DNA of 64,000 nucleotides from Marixanthomonas sp002364245 (lineage in GTDB: Bacteria; Bacteroidota; Bacteroidia; Flavobacteriales; Flavobacteriaceae). Every line of letters starts with the position of its first letter. Position 1 is the stretch's first letter. A program made the translations under genes and the position numbers. The notes under the pieces were generated by a model, which was not told where the DNA came from, did no database searches, and saw only the letters and a list, made by a program, of their open reading frames with translations. Where the stretch lies: positions 1-64,000 of the forward strand of contig CAXAZF010000004.1 in the NCBI GenBank assembly GCA_963973455.1, written 5' to 3'. This document shows, in pieces, positions 32,467-41,047 of the stretch.

Positions 32467-33693
32467 ATGAAACAATTACTTAAAAAGTACGAAGATAAAT
32501 CTCCCGAAATTGTTTTTCACTGGAATGATCCCGAAACTGAAGCCGAAGGCTGGACCGTTATAAACTCGCTAAGAGGTGGTGCTGCCGGTGGTGGTACACG
32601 TATGCGAGAAGGTCTCGATAAAAATGAAGTTTTGTCCTTGGCAAAAACAATGGAAGTGAAGTTTACGGTTTCTGGACCACCTATTGGAGGAGCAAAATCT
32701 GGAATTAATTTTAACCCTGCTGATCCTCGTAAGAAAGGTGTTCTGGAACGTTGGTACAAAGCGGTTTCACCTTTATTGAAAGCTTATTATGGTACCGGGG
32801 GTGATATGAATGTAGACGAAATACACGAAGTAATACCTATTACTGAAGAAAGTGGTGTTTGGCATCCACAAGAAGGTGTTTTTACGGGACATTTTACTCC
32901 TACCGAAGCAGATAAAATCAATAGAATTGGTCAATTACGGCAAGGTGTAATTAAAGTGCTGGAAAACACTACATATTCGCCAGATGTCATGCGTAAGTAT
33001 ACAGTCGCCGATATGGTCACTGGATATGGTGTGGCAGAAGCCGTACGTCATTATTATGATATTTACGGCGGAAATTTAAAAGAGAAAAAAGCTATCGTTC
33101 AAGGCTTCGGAAATGTAGGTGCAGCGGCAGCGTACTACTTATCTCAAATGGGTGCTAAGGTTGTGGGTATAATAGATCGAGCAGGCGGAATTATCAATGA
33201 AGATGGTTATTCTTTTGAAGAAATAAAAGAGTTGTTCCTGAATAAAAATGGAAACACCCTTGTTGCAGAAAATATGCTCTCTTTTGAAGAGATAAACAAA
33301 AAGATCTGGACAGTAGATGCTGAAATTTTTGCTCCTTGTGCCGCTTCTCGTTTAATAACCAAAGAACAAATATCGCAAATGATAGATACTGGGCTGGAAG
33401 TGATTAGTTGTGGGGCCAATGTGCCTTTTGCAGACAAAGAAATTTTCTTTGGTCCCATAATGGAATATACAGATGAACGTGTAAGCTTAATACCCGACTT
33501 TATAAGTAATTGTGGGATGGCGCGCGTGTTTGCTTATTTCATGGAACGAAAAGTACAAATGACAGATGAAGCTATTTTTAATGACACATCTATGACCATT
33601 AAAAATGCTATTCAAAATACGTTTGATAATAACAGTACAAAAACGAACATTAGTAAAACCGCTTTTGAAATTGCCTTAAAACAGTTGATATAA
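32467..33693 (+). CDS. Glu/Leu/Phe/Val dehydrogenase family protein
   Basis: 408 residues. Oxidative deamination of an amino acid with NAD(P). Seen: GGAAGGGTRM at the start of the catalytic domain, PPIGGAKSGINFNP with the catalytic lysine, GTGGDMNVDE, and a Rossmann motif GFGNVGAAAA at about 217-226. The C-terminal part has IFAPCAASRLI and VISCGANVPF. True substrate (glutamate or a branched-chain amino acid) is not decided by sequence. A TATATTTG at 32440-32447 may be the -7 box. nhaD follows 20 bases later, so they may be one unit. Confidence 0.9.
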   Translation: MKQLLKKYEDKSPEIVFHWNDPETEAEGWTVINSLRGGAAGGGTRMREGLDKNEVLSLAKTMEVKFTVSGPPIGGAKSGINFNPADPRKKGVLERWYKAVSPLLKAYYGTGGDMNVDEIHEVIPITEESGVWHPQEGVFTGHFTPTEADKINRIGQLRQGVIKVLENTTYSPDVMRKYTVADMVTGYGVAEAVRHYYDIYGGNLKEKKAIVQGFGNVGAAAAYYLSQMGAKVVGIIDRAGGIINEDGYSFEEIKELFLNKNGNTLVAENMLSFEEINKKIWTVDAEIFAPCAASRLITKEQISQMIDTGLEVISCGANVPFADKEIFFGPIMEYTDERVSLIPDFISNCGMARVFAYFMERKVQMTDEAIFNDTSMTIKNAIQNTFDNNSTKTNISKTAFEIALKQLI

Positions 33694-33713
33694 TATACAC
33701 ACCCTCATAGAAA

Positions 33714-35093
33714 ATGGAATCAATTATTATTTTAATTTTTGTAATAGGTTACTTAGCCATTACATTAGAACATCCTTTAAAATTAGATAAAACTGTGCCC
33801 GCCTTAATTATGGCGGCTTTAATTTGGGCCGTACTTGCTGTAGGTTTCCACAGTGGCTGGTTCGATGTGATTGATTCGCACGATAATGCTTTTAATTTTC
33901 TCACAGGTGGGGAACAAGCCGAAGAGGGGTTTGAAAACACTCTTCTCCATCATTTAGGAAAAACAGCAGAAATTTTAATCTTCCTTATTGGGGCGATGAC
34001 CATTGTTGAGATAATAGATCTTCATCGTGGTTTCGAAATTTTAAAGGGAGCGGTAAAAACAAAAAGTAAGCGAAGATTACTATGGATTATCGGGATATTA
34101 GCTTTTATTCTTTCAGCAATAATTGATAACCTTACAGCAACTATCGTACTGGTTACTTTATTGCGAAAACTAATACACAAAAAAGAAGACCGTTTGTGGT
34201 ATGCTGCATTAGTGGTTATTGCTGCAAATGCTGGTGGTGCCTGGTCTCCAATAGGTGATGTAACCACTACCATGCTTTGGATAGACGATAAAGTAACAGC
34301 AGCAGGTTTAATTGAGTTTGTGGTGTTGCCTTCTATTGTCTGCTTTATCATTCCATTTTTTGTTGCTAGTTATTTAAAGCCTTTTCAAGGTAGTATAAAT
34401 GTAGATTCAACTAAAGACGCTACTGCCGAACGTTTATTGAGTAGTAAAACTATGTTGTTTTTAGGGCTGGCAATGATTGTTTCGGTCCCGGTTTTTAAAA
34501 CCATCACACATTTACCTCCATACGTAGGGATGATGTTAGCTTTAGGTGTTGTGTGGCTAGTTTCGGAGTATATTCACCCAGAAGAAGATTTCAGCGGTGA
34601 ACGACGTCACCTATATTCAGCGCATAAAGCCTTATCGAGGATTGAAATATCGAGTATTTTATTCTTCTTAGGGATATTAATGGCGGTAGCAGGGTTAGAA
34701 GCTTTGGTCTTTGGTGTTGTTAATGGGGAAGATGTTGGTACACTTCGTTATGCTGCAGAACATTTAGATATGGCAATCCCTAATCAAGATGTTGTTGTAA
34801 TACTGTTAGGTATTTTCTCTGCCATTATAGACAACGTTCCATTGGTAGCGGCATCTATGGGTATGTACGATTCACCGACAGATTCAGTGCTATGGCATTT
34901 TATAGCCTATTCAGCAGGAACGGGTGGAAGTATGCTCATAATCGGTTCAGCAGCAGGTGTTGCTGCAATGGGTATGGAGCGCATTGACTTTATCTGGTAT
35001 CTTAAAAAAATAACTTGGTTAGCCTTTATTGGCTTCATTGCCGGAGCAGGTGTGTTTCTGTTGATTGAAAGAGTGTTATTTCAACATGCCTAA
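33714..35093 (+). CDS. nhaD: NhaD-type Na+/H+ antiporter
   Basis: 459 residues with about twelve hydrophobic segments. It exchanges sodium for protons and so fits marine life. Seen: the two inverted SAIIDN motifs (SAIIDNLTATIVLVTLL and SAIIDNVPLVAASMGMYD), NAGGAWSPIGDVTTTMLW, and GTGGSMLIIGSAAGVAAMG near the C-terminus. It is followed after 48 bases by the ExbB-like gene. Confidence 0.92.
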   Translation: MESIIILIFVIGYLAITLEHPLKLDKTVPALIMAALIWAVLAVGFHSGWFDVIDSHDNAFNFLTGGEQAEEGFENTLLHHLGKTAEILIFLIGAMTIVEIIDLHRGFEILKGAVKTKSKRRLLWIIGILAFILSAIIDNLTATIVLVTLLRKLIHKKEDRLWYAALVVIAANAGGAWSPIGDVTTTMLWIDDKVTAAGLIEFVVLPSIVCFIIPFFVASYLKPFQGSINVDSTKDATAERLLSSKTMLFLGLAMIVSVPVFKTITHLPPYVGMMLALGVVWLVSEYIHPEEDFSGERRHLYSAHKALSRIEISSILFFLGILMAVAGLEALVFGVVNGEDVGTLRYAAEHLDMAIPNQDVVVILLGIFSAIIDNVPLVAASMGMYDSPTDSVLWHFIAYSAGTGGSMLIIGSAAGVAAMGMERIDFIWYLKKITWLAFIGFIAGAGVFLLIERVLFQHA

Positions 35094-35141
35094 CAATTTC
35101 TAAGACCATTTGTCGTTATCCTATAAAACTGTAAATAATTT

Positions 35142-35843
35142 ATGCTAAACTTCTTAATTCAGGAAGGTGCAGAAGAAGCGGCACAAGCCGCAGATCCTGA
35201 AACAACCGAAAAAACACTTTCCGTACTTGAACTCGTAATGAACGGAGGGCTTGCAGCCCAGATTATTATTGGGGTATTGTTTATTTTACTGTTTGTAGCT
35301 GTCTATATATACTTTGAAAGGCTTTTTGCTATCAAAGCAGCTTCAAAAATCAACAGTAATTTTATGAATCAAATTCGAGATCACGTAGCTGGTGGAAATA
35401 TTCAAGGGGCCAAAGTACTATGTGCACAGCAAGATAGCCCTGTTTCAAGACTTACCGAAAAGGGTATTTCTCGAATAGGTAGTCCGTTAGAAGACATAAA
35501 TACAGCCATTGAAAATGCAGGAAGGTTAGAAGTGTATAAACTAGAGAAAAACGTTAGTATATTAGCAACTATTGCTGGTGCCGCACCTATGATAGGGTTC
35601 TTAGGTACCGTAATTGGTATGGTTTTGGCATTCCACCAATTAGCAACTAGTAGTGGTCAAGCCGAAATGGGTGCCTTGGCCGAAGGCATTTATACCGCGA
35701 TGACCACAACCGTTGCAGGTTTAATTGTAGGGATCATCGCTTATATGGGGTACAATCATTTAGTGGTGCGTACCGATAAGGTTGTACACCAAATGGAAGC
35801 CACAGCGGTTGACTTTTTAGACTTACTAAACGAACCAGCGTAA
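35142..35843 (+). CDS. exbB: MotA/TolQ/ExbB proton channel family protein
   Basis: 233 residues. Inner-membrane proton channel that powers TonB. Three hydrophobic segments are visible (IIIGVLFILLFVAVYIYF; SILATIAGAAPMIGFLGTVIGMVLAF; MTTTVAGLIVGIIAYMGYNHL). GFLGTVIGM and the final TAMTTTVAGLIVGI are family signatures. Its stop shares one base with the next start (TAATG), typical of coupled translation with exbD. Confidence 0.9.
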   Translation: MLNFLIQEGAEEAAQAADPETTEKTLSVLELVMNGGLAAQIIIGVLFILLFVAVYIYFERLFAIKAASKINSNFMNQIRDHVAGGNIQGAKVLCAQQDSPVSRLTEKGISRIGSPLEDINTAIENAGRLEVYKLEKNVSILATIAGAAPMIGFLGTVIGMVLAFHQLATSSGQAEMGALAEGIYTAMTTTVAGLIVGIIAYMGYNHLVVRTDKVVHQMEATAVDFLDLLNEPA

Positions 35844-36235
35844 TGAATTTACGAGGAAGAAATAAAATAAGCCCCGAGTTTAGTATGAGCTCTATGACAG
35901 ATATTGTATTTCTGTTACTGGTGTTTTTCCTGTTGACTTCGCCTGCCATTACCCCAGATGCGTTAGATTTAATTTTACCAAAAGCAAAAGGTAAAACTAC
36001 GAATGTTCAAAAAGCATCAGTAAGCATAACAAGTGAAGGTGCTTATTATGTCAATAAAGAGCGCGTAAGCGAATATACCATGGAGAAAGAACTAAAAAGT
36101 ATATTAGCGGGACAAGAAGAACCCACTATAATTTTGAGAGCTGAAGAAGGCGTACCTATTGAAGATGCTGTTTTTGTAATGGATTTGGCAAATAAAAATA
36201 ATTACAAAATAGTATTGGCAGTACGCCCAAACTAA
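35843..36235 (+). CDS. exbD: ExbD/TolR family biopolymer transport protein
   Basis: 130 residues. One N-terminal membrane helix follows the family start FSMSSMTDIVFLLLVFFLL, with the conserved membrane Asp in MTDIVF that carries protons. The periplasmic part (EEPTIILRAEEGVPIEDAVFVMDLANK) has the usual ExbD fold pattern. It overlaps exbB by one base. A structured 65-base element separates it from the TonB gene. Confidence 0.92.
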   Translation: MNLRGRNKISPEFSMSSMTDIVFLLLVFFLLTSPAITPDALDLILPKAKGKTTNVQKASVSITSEGAYYVNKERVSEYTMEKELKSILAGQEEPTIILRAEEGVPIEDAVFVMDLANKNNYKIVLAVRPN

Positions 36236-36240
36236 AAAGT

Positions 36241-36305
36241 TGGGCAGCACCCTAAATCGGGTCGGGCTTTCATCGCTACACGGTAGCGTATTCAATCCCT
36301 GCTGC
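36241..36305. repeat. structured intergenic element between exbD and tonB
   Basis: About 65 bases with nested pairing: outer GCAGCA (36244-36249) with TGCTGC (36300-36305), an inner perfect CGCTAC/GTAGCG hairpin (36274-36279 with 36283-36288), and a short ACCC/GGGT stem (36249-36252 with 36259-36262). Phrases such as GGGTCGGGCTTTC and CAATCCCTGC match a dispersed intergenic repeat I recall from many flavobacterial genomes. It lies inside a probable operon and could affect RNA processing or stability. Confidence 0.6.
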
Positions 36306-36339
36306 AAAAAAAAACTAAAACCTAATATTTTAATTTACA

Positions 36340-37158
36340 ATGTCTTTACTAGACACAAAACATAAAAAAAAGAGTATGACCATCACGGTAATTCTACACG
36401 TGATCATCCTTATTTTGCTGTTTTATGTAGGGTTAACCTATTTGGACCCACCGCCTGAAAATGGTATAGCCGTAAATTTTGGTACAACTGAAACCGGTAG
36501 CGGTAATATTCAACCAACCGAACCTATTAAAGCAGCACCTAAAGAAACCACACCACCACCTGTCTCACAACCTAAAACCGAAATAAAGGAAGAAGTGGTT
36601 ACCCAAGATGTTGAAGATGCCCCGGTAATTAAAAAAGAAAAGAAAAAAGAGGTGCAAAAAGAAACACCCGTAAAAGAACAGCCTAAAGAAACACCTAAAA
36701 AACCCGATCCCAAGCCAGATAAAACCACCACCGATGCGTTATCAAACTTAATTAATGCCCCTAAAAGCGATGGTACTGCAAAAGGGAGTGAAGGGAACGA
36801 TGATACTGCTGGTGATAAAGGAAATCCTAATGGCGACCCAAATGCTAAAAGCTATTACGGGACTGGTAAAGGTTTGGATGGTGACGGAAATTACTTGTTG
36901 GGAGGCCGTAAAGCCCTTAATAAAGAAAAATACGTTCAAGACTGCAACGAAGCTGGTAAAGTAGTAGTAAGCATTGAAGTGAATAGAAATGGCCAAGTTA
37001 TCAGTGCAACTGCTGGTGTACGCGGAACAACAAACAACTCAAAATGTTTATTAGAACCTGCAAGGCGAGCAGCACTTGCTACTCGGTTTAATGCAGACGA
37101 TAAAGCACCTGCTAAGCAAATAGGAAAGATTATCTATAATTTCAGCCTTTCGGAATAA
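36340..37158 (+). CDS. TonB-like energy transducer
   Basis: 272 residues. A short cytoplasmic tail, one membrane helix (TITVILHVIILILLFYVGL), then a Pro/Lys/Glu-rich spanning region (residues ~65-130, PKPDPK-like repeats) and a Gly/Asp/Asn-rich part. The C-terminal ~60 residues (VVVSIEVNRNGQVISA ... CLLEPARRAALATRF ... GKIIYNFSL) match the TonB C-terminal fold. With ExbB and ExbD it should pass proton energy to outer-membrane receptors. Confidence 0.88.
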   Translation: MSLLDTKHKKKSMTITVILHVIILILLFYVGLTYLDPPPENGIAVNFGTTETGSGNIQPTEPIKAAPKETTPPPVSQPKTEIKEEVVTQDVEDAPVIKKEKKKEVQKETPVKEQPKETPKKPDPKPDKTTTDALSNLINAPKSDGTAKGSEGNDDTAGDKGNPNGDPNAKSYYGTGKGLDGDGNYLLGGRKALNKEKYVQDCNEAGKVVVSIEVNRNGQVISATAGVRGTTNNSKCLLEPARRAALATRFNADDKAPAKQIGKIIYNFSLSE

Positions 37159-37229
37159 ATAGTAGTTTTGCTTCCTTTAAATAACCCTTTAATCTTTACA
37201 TTATAAACTATCAAGAAGCAATAACGTGG

Positions 37230-38420
37230 TTGTTTACCCAATTACCTATGTACCAACGCGTGGGTAAAACTGCTTTTAAAAAAGATTTATCAAACACGCT
37301 GGAGCTTTCAAAGCACCTTAATAGCCCTGAAAAAAATTTTAAAAGCATTCACGTGGCTGGCACCAACGGAAAAGGTTCGGTGAGTCATATGTTAGCATCG
37401 GTTTTACACGAAGCCGGATATAAAGTGGGACTTTATACATCACCACACTTAAAAGATTTCAGGGAACGTATCAAGGTAAATGGACAGATGATTTCTGAAG
37501 AAGAAGTAATCACGTTTGTAACTGAAAACAAACCCTTTTTAGAAGAAAATAAACTTTCTTTTTTTGAAATGACAGTAGGCTTGGCATTTCATTATTTCAG
37601 TAAACAAAAGGTAGATATTACTGTAATTGAAGTAGGAATGGGAGGTAGGCTGGATAGCACCAATATTATAAAGCCAGAAATTTCAGTTATTACCAATATT
37701 GGTTTTGATCATACAGCCTTCTTAGGAAACACATACGCTGAAATCGCTACTGAAAAAGCAGGTATTATTAAATCCAACATCCCTGTGGTCATTGGCGAAA
37801 CGGTCCCGGAAACCAAAGAAGTGTTTCAGAAAATAGCTTTAGAAAATGATGCGTTCATCACCTTTGCTGAAAATGAAACGATTTCAGGATATGAAACAGA
37901 CTTGAAGGGGGTATATCAACAAAAAAATAAAAAAACAGCTGTCTCTGCATTAAAAGTCCTTCAAAAGAATGGTTGGAAAGTTTCAGAAGAGAACATTCGT
38001 AAAGGAATGTTGAACACAGTTAAAAATACAGGCTTACAAGGTCGTTATCAAACGCTACAAGAAAACCCAAAAGTTATCTGCGATACGGCGCACAACAGAG
38101 AAGGGTTACAGTTGGTGCTTCAGCAAATTCAAGAAGAATTTTTTGATAAACTACACATCGTTCTAGGGGTTGTCAATGATAAAGATTTACAAAGTATCTT
38201 GCCGTTATTCCCTAAAAATGCCATGTACTACTTCTGTAAACCTGATGTTCCTAGAGGCTTGGACGCTTCTTTTTTAGCAAATACAGGTAAAGAATTTGGT
38301 TTAGCGGGAACAACAAGCAAATCAGTGAACGAAGCATATACTTCAGCCTTAGAAAACGCTTCAGAAAAAGATTTAATTTACATTGGCGGAAGTACGTTTA
38401 CAGTTGCCGAGGTGGTTTAA
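37230..38420 (+). CDS. folC: bifunctional folylpolyglutamate/dihydrofolate synthase
   Basis: 396 residues from the TTG at 37230. It adds glutamate to folates and forms dihydrofolate. Seen: HVAGTNGKGSVSHM (P-loop), SPHLKDFRERI, EVGMGGRLDSTNII, TNIGFDHTAFLGNT, CDTAHNREGLQL. The in-frame sequence continues upstream as INYQEAITW then LFTQLPMYQR, which matches the normal FolC N-terminus, but the first in-frame stop (37182-37184) is reached without ATG, GTG or TTG. The real start may be ATT (37200) or ATA (37203). Its stop overlaps that of the convergent PBP gene. Confidence 0.92.
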   Translation: MFTQLPMYQRVGKTAFKKDLSNTLELSKHLNSPEKNFKSIHVAGTNGKGSVSHMLASVLHEAGYKVGLYTSPHLKDFRERIKVNGQMISEEEVITFVTENKPFLEENKLSFFEMTVGLAFHYFSKQKVDITVIEVGMGGRLDSTNIIKPEISVITNIGFDHTAFLGNTYAEIATEKAGIIKSNIPVVIGETVPETKEVFQKIALENDAFITFAENETISGYETDLKGVYQQKNKKTAVSALKVLQKNGWKVSEENIRKGMLNTVKNTGLQGRYQTLQENPKVICDTAHNREGLQLVLQQIQEEFFDKLHIVLGVVNDKDLQSILPLFPKNAMYYFCKPDVPRGLDASFLANTGKEFGLAGTTSKSVNEAYTSALENASEKDLIYIGGSTFTVAEVV

Positions 38421-40663
38421 TTTTTGGTTTTAAACTTGGCTTTTTTCTTCTTATCTGGATTAGTGAACAACCGTTTAAAAAAGCCATCACGTTTGGTGGG
38501 TTCGCAATCCAGCATTTCTATAACGGCAGCATTTGGGTTTTTAAAACGAGCTTTGGTTATTGAGTTAAAGGTAGTGTCCTTGTTCATTTTCTGAAATAAT
38601 TTAGCAGCAATCGGTAGTGCAGCATTGGCGCCTTGTCCCGTACGTGTCGTTTTAAAACCAATGCGGTGATCATCGTTCCCTACCCACGTGACAGTCACCA
38701 ATTTTGGCATAACCGAAACAAACCAAGCATCTTTGTTGGATTGTGTGGTGCCCGTTTTTCCGGCGATATCGTTTTGTAAACCATACGTGTTTCTCATTCT
38801 GGATGCCGTTCCGTTATTTACTACCGATTGCATCATTTCAATCATAATTTGTCTCGTAGTTTCAGAAAAAGCGGGTTGCAAGGTATCTTTGTCTTTAAAC
38901 TCTTCTAACAATTCACCTTTTTTATTTTCAATTTTTACCAAATAATAAGGCGAAACTGGTTTGCTCTCGTTAACATAAGCAGCATATGCTCCGGCCATTT
39001 CAGAAATGGAAAGCTCGGCTGTTCCCAACGCCAAGGAAGGGACTTTTGGTAAGGTTGAAGTGATCCCTAATTTTTCGGCAAGTGCGATGGTGTTTTCAAT
39101 TCCAGCTTCTTCCAATACTTTTACTGAAACCGTATTTATTGATTTGGTTAGCGCAGTTTGTAAGTTATAATTTAAATATTTTTCATCAATATCCCCAGAA
39201 TTAGATGGGCTCCAACCTTCCATATTTTCATATTCCACCTCCTGTGCCGAAAAGTAATCACAAGGCTTTATACCTTGTTCTAAAGCGGTTGTATAGACAA
39301 TAGGTTTAAATGTCGAGCCTACCTGTCGTTTGCTTTTTTTAATATGGTCGTATTTAAAATGTTCAAAGTTAACACCACCAACCCAAGATTTTATAGCCCC
39401 TGAATGCGGGTCTATAGCAAGGGTACCGGCATTTAGAAATTTTAAGTAATGTTTTACACTGTCTATAGTACTAGCGGTAACTTCTTTCTTGCCATCAATA
39501 TCGTGCCACCACATTTTTCTTTTTGTTTTTAAAGAATCCATGATTGCTTCTTCTGAAAGATTTTTGGCCTTAAATTTTTTATATGCCTCTGTTCTCTTTA
39601 GCACAGAGGTAATTAACACTTTATTGGTAAGCCAAGGAGCATTTTTGCCATATTCTTTTTCAAAGGATTTCTGAAGATTAGCAAGGTGCTCTTCCATAGC
39701 CCCTTCGGTGTACTCTTGAAGTGTTTTATCGAGCGTAGTGTAGATTTTAAGTCCGCTTGTGTATAAATTATAAGGCTTTTCTTTGGTTGTGTTTTCTTTA
39801 CACCAAGCAAGCATTCTGTTTCTCAGCTCTTCTCTAAAATAGGGTGCGAGGCCGCTTTGTTCATCATAATTTCCGAAGTCTAGTTTTAAGGAATCTAGTC
39901 GATAGGTTTCATATTCAGCATTGGTTAAAAAACCGTACTTATTCATCTGTTGTAAAACAGTGTTTCTTCTTTTTATGTTCCGTTCTGGAAACCTATTAGG
40001 GTCATAAGTGTAGGTTGCTTTTAAGGTCCCAATCAAGGTTGCGGCTTCGGTTGGGGATAATTGTGAAGTTTTTTTATTAAAATATTTAAGTGCGGCGCTT
40101 TCAATTCCGTAGGTATTTCCGCTAAAAGGGACCGTGTTGAAATAGAGCTCTAAAATTTCTTCTTTAGTATAATTTTTTTCCAATCGGCGGGCGACAATCA
40201 TTTCTTTGGTTTTAACAACCGGAAGCGTAAAAACTCCATAATCTTTTCTGCTGAATAAGTTTTTAGCCAGTTGTTGAGAAATGGTGCTGCCACCTCCACT
40301 TGAAGCATCTTGCAATAAAATGGTTTTAAAAAACACTCGGAATAAACTTTTAATGTCTATTCCATTGTGGTCATAAAAACGAGCGTCTTCTGTAGCAACT
40401 AAGGCGTTAATAGTATGTTTTGGAATTTGAGAATAAGGAATAGGCTGTCTATTTGAGAGATAAAATTTACCAATAAGTTCGTTGTTTACATCGTAAATTT
40501 CCGAAGCTTCATACTGTGAAAGCTCTTGTATTTCCTTAGTATTTGGAATTGAACCCCATACCCCAAGACGGACACTTATTATAAAAATACTTATACACCC
40601 AGTTATGAGCAGGAATACTTTTAAAATAAAGTTGCCTAATTTTTTTAGCCTTTCTTTTTTCAT
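38417..40663 (-). CDS. class A penicillin-binding protein (PBP1A family)
   Basis: 748 residues. One N-terminal membrane helix (~15-32). A glycosyltransferase 51 domain follows (~60-230) with VATEDARFYDHNGID and GGGSTISQQLAKN. The transpeptidase domain has the active-site Ser in GSTFKPIVYTTALEQG, SIN in TKSINTVSVKVLEE, and KTGTTQSNKDAWF. It polymerises and crosslinks peptidoglycan. The last ~30 residues are Lys-rich. The stop TAA overlaps the folC stop (TTAA shared), leaving no room for a classical terminator on either strand. Confidence 0.95.
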   Translation of the reverse strand: MKKERLKKLGNFILKVFLLITGCISIFIISVRLGVWGSIPNTKEIQELSQYEASEIYDVNNELIGKFYLSNRQPIPYSQIPKHTINALVATEDARFYDHNGIDIKSLFRVFFKTILLQDASSGGGSTISQQLAKNLFSRKDYGVFTLPVVKTKEMIVARRLEKNYTKEEILELYFNTVPFSGNTYGIESAALKYFNKKTSQLSPTEAATLIGTLKATYTYDPNRFPERNIKRRNTVLQQMNKYGFLTNAEYETYRLDSLKLDFGNYDEQSGLAPYFREELRNRMLAWCKENTTKEKPYNLYTSGLKIYTTLDKTLQEYTEGAMEEHLANLQKSFEKEYGKNAPWLTNKVLITSVLKRTEAYKKFKAKNLSEEAIMDSLKTKRKMWWHDIDGKKEVTASTIDSVKHYLKFLNAGTLAIDPHSGAIKSWVGGVNFEHFKYDHIKKSKRQVGSTFKPIVYTTALEQGIKPCDYFSAQEVEYENMEGWSPSNSGDIDEKYLNYNLQTALTKSINTVSVKVLEEAGIENTIALAEKLGITSTLPKVPSLALGTAELSISEMAGAYAAYVNESKPVSPYYLVKIENKKGELLEEFKDKDTLQPAFSETTRQIMIEMMQSVVNNGTASRMRNTYGLQNDIAGKTGTTQSNKDAWFVSVMPKLVTVTWVGNDDHRIGFKTTRTGQGANAALPIAAKLFQKMNKDTTFNSITKARFKNPNAAVIEMLDCEPTKRDGFFKRLFTNPDKKKKAKFKTKN

Positions 40664-40800
40664 GCTATTAAAACGCTGAAGTTTGACAAATAAACGTAAA
40701 CTTACCTAGCAGATTATAGGTTTAACGTAATTTTATAATCTTAAAAAATGCTTAGAGATACACAGTGCAGATTATAATTTCATTTTTTTTAATTTTTTGT

Positions 40801-40830
40801 TTGCGGGAATTAAAAAGTAGCTTATATTTG
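40801..40830 (+). promoter_or_regulatory. Bacteroidota-type promoter for tRNA-Val
   Basis: TTG (40801-40803), 19 bases, then TATATTTG (40823-40830), 16 bases before the tRNA 5' end. It matches the consensus exactly. Confidence 0.75.
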
Positions 40831-40846
40831 CAACCGCTAACAGCAA

Positions 40847-40924
40847 GGGCGATTAGCTCAGTTGGTTCAGAGCACCTCGTTTACACCGAGGGGGTCGGGG
40901 GTTCGAATCCCTCATCGCCCACCA
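40847..40924 (+). tRNA. tRNA-Val (anticodon TAC), CCA encoded
   Basis: The acceptor arms GGGCGAT and ATCGCCC pair fully. The D arm is GCTC/GAGC, the anticodon stem CCTCG/CGAGG with loop TTTACAC (anticodon TAC), and the T arm GGGGG/CCCTC with loop TTCGAAT. The discriminator A at 40921 is followed by an encoded CCA. A strong promoter precedes it and a terminator follows it. Confidence 0.96.
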
Positions 40925-40926
40925 GC

Positions 40927-40956
40927 AAACCCCGATGAAATATTTCATCGGGGTTT
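40927..40956 (+). terminator. terminator after tRNA-Val(TAC)
   Basis: AAACCCCGATGAAA (40927-40940) and TTTCATCGGGGTTT (40943-40956) form a perfect palindrome followed by a T run. It begins two bases after the encoded CCA. Confidence 0.9.
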
Positions 40957-41047
40957 TTTTATTTTTTAGAAATTTTTAAAATATTTAAATAGAATCAAGC
41001 CCACTAAAAGTAGGTTGTTTATCTTAGTTCAATAAATTTTTTCGCTT

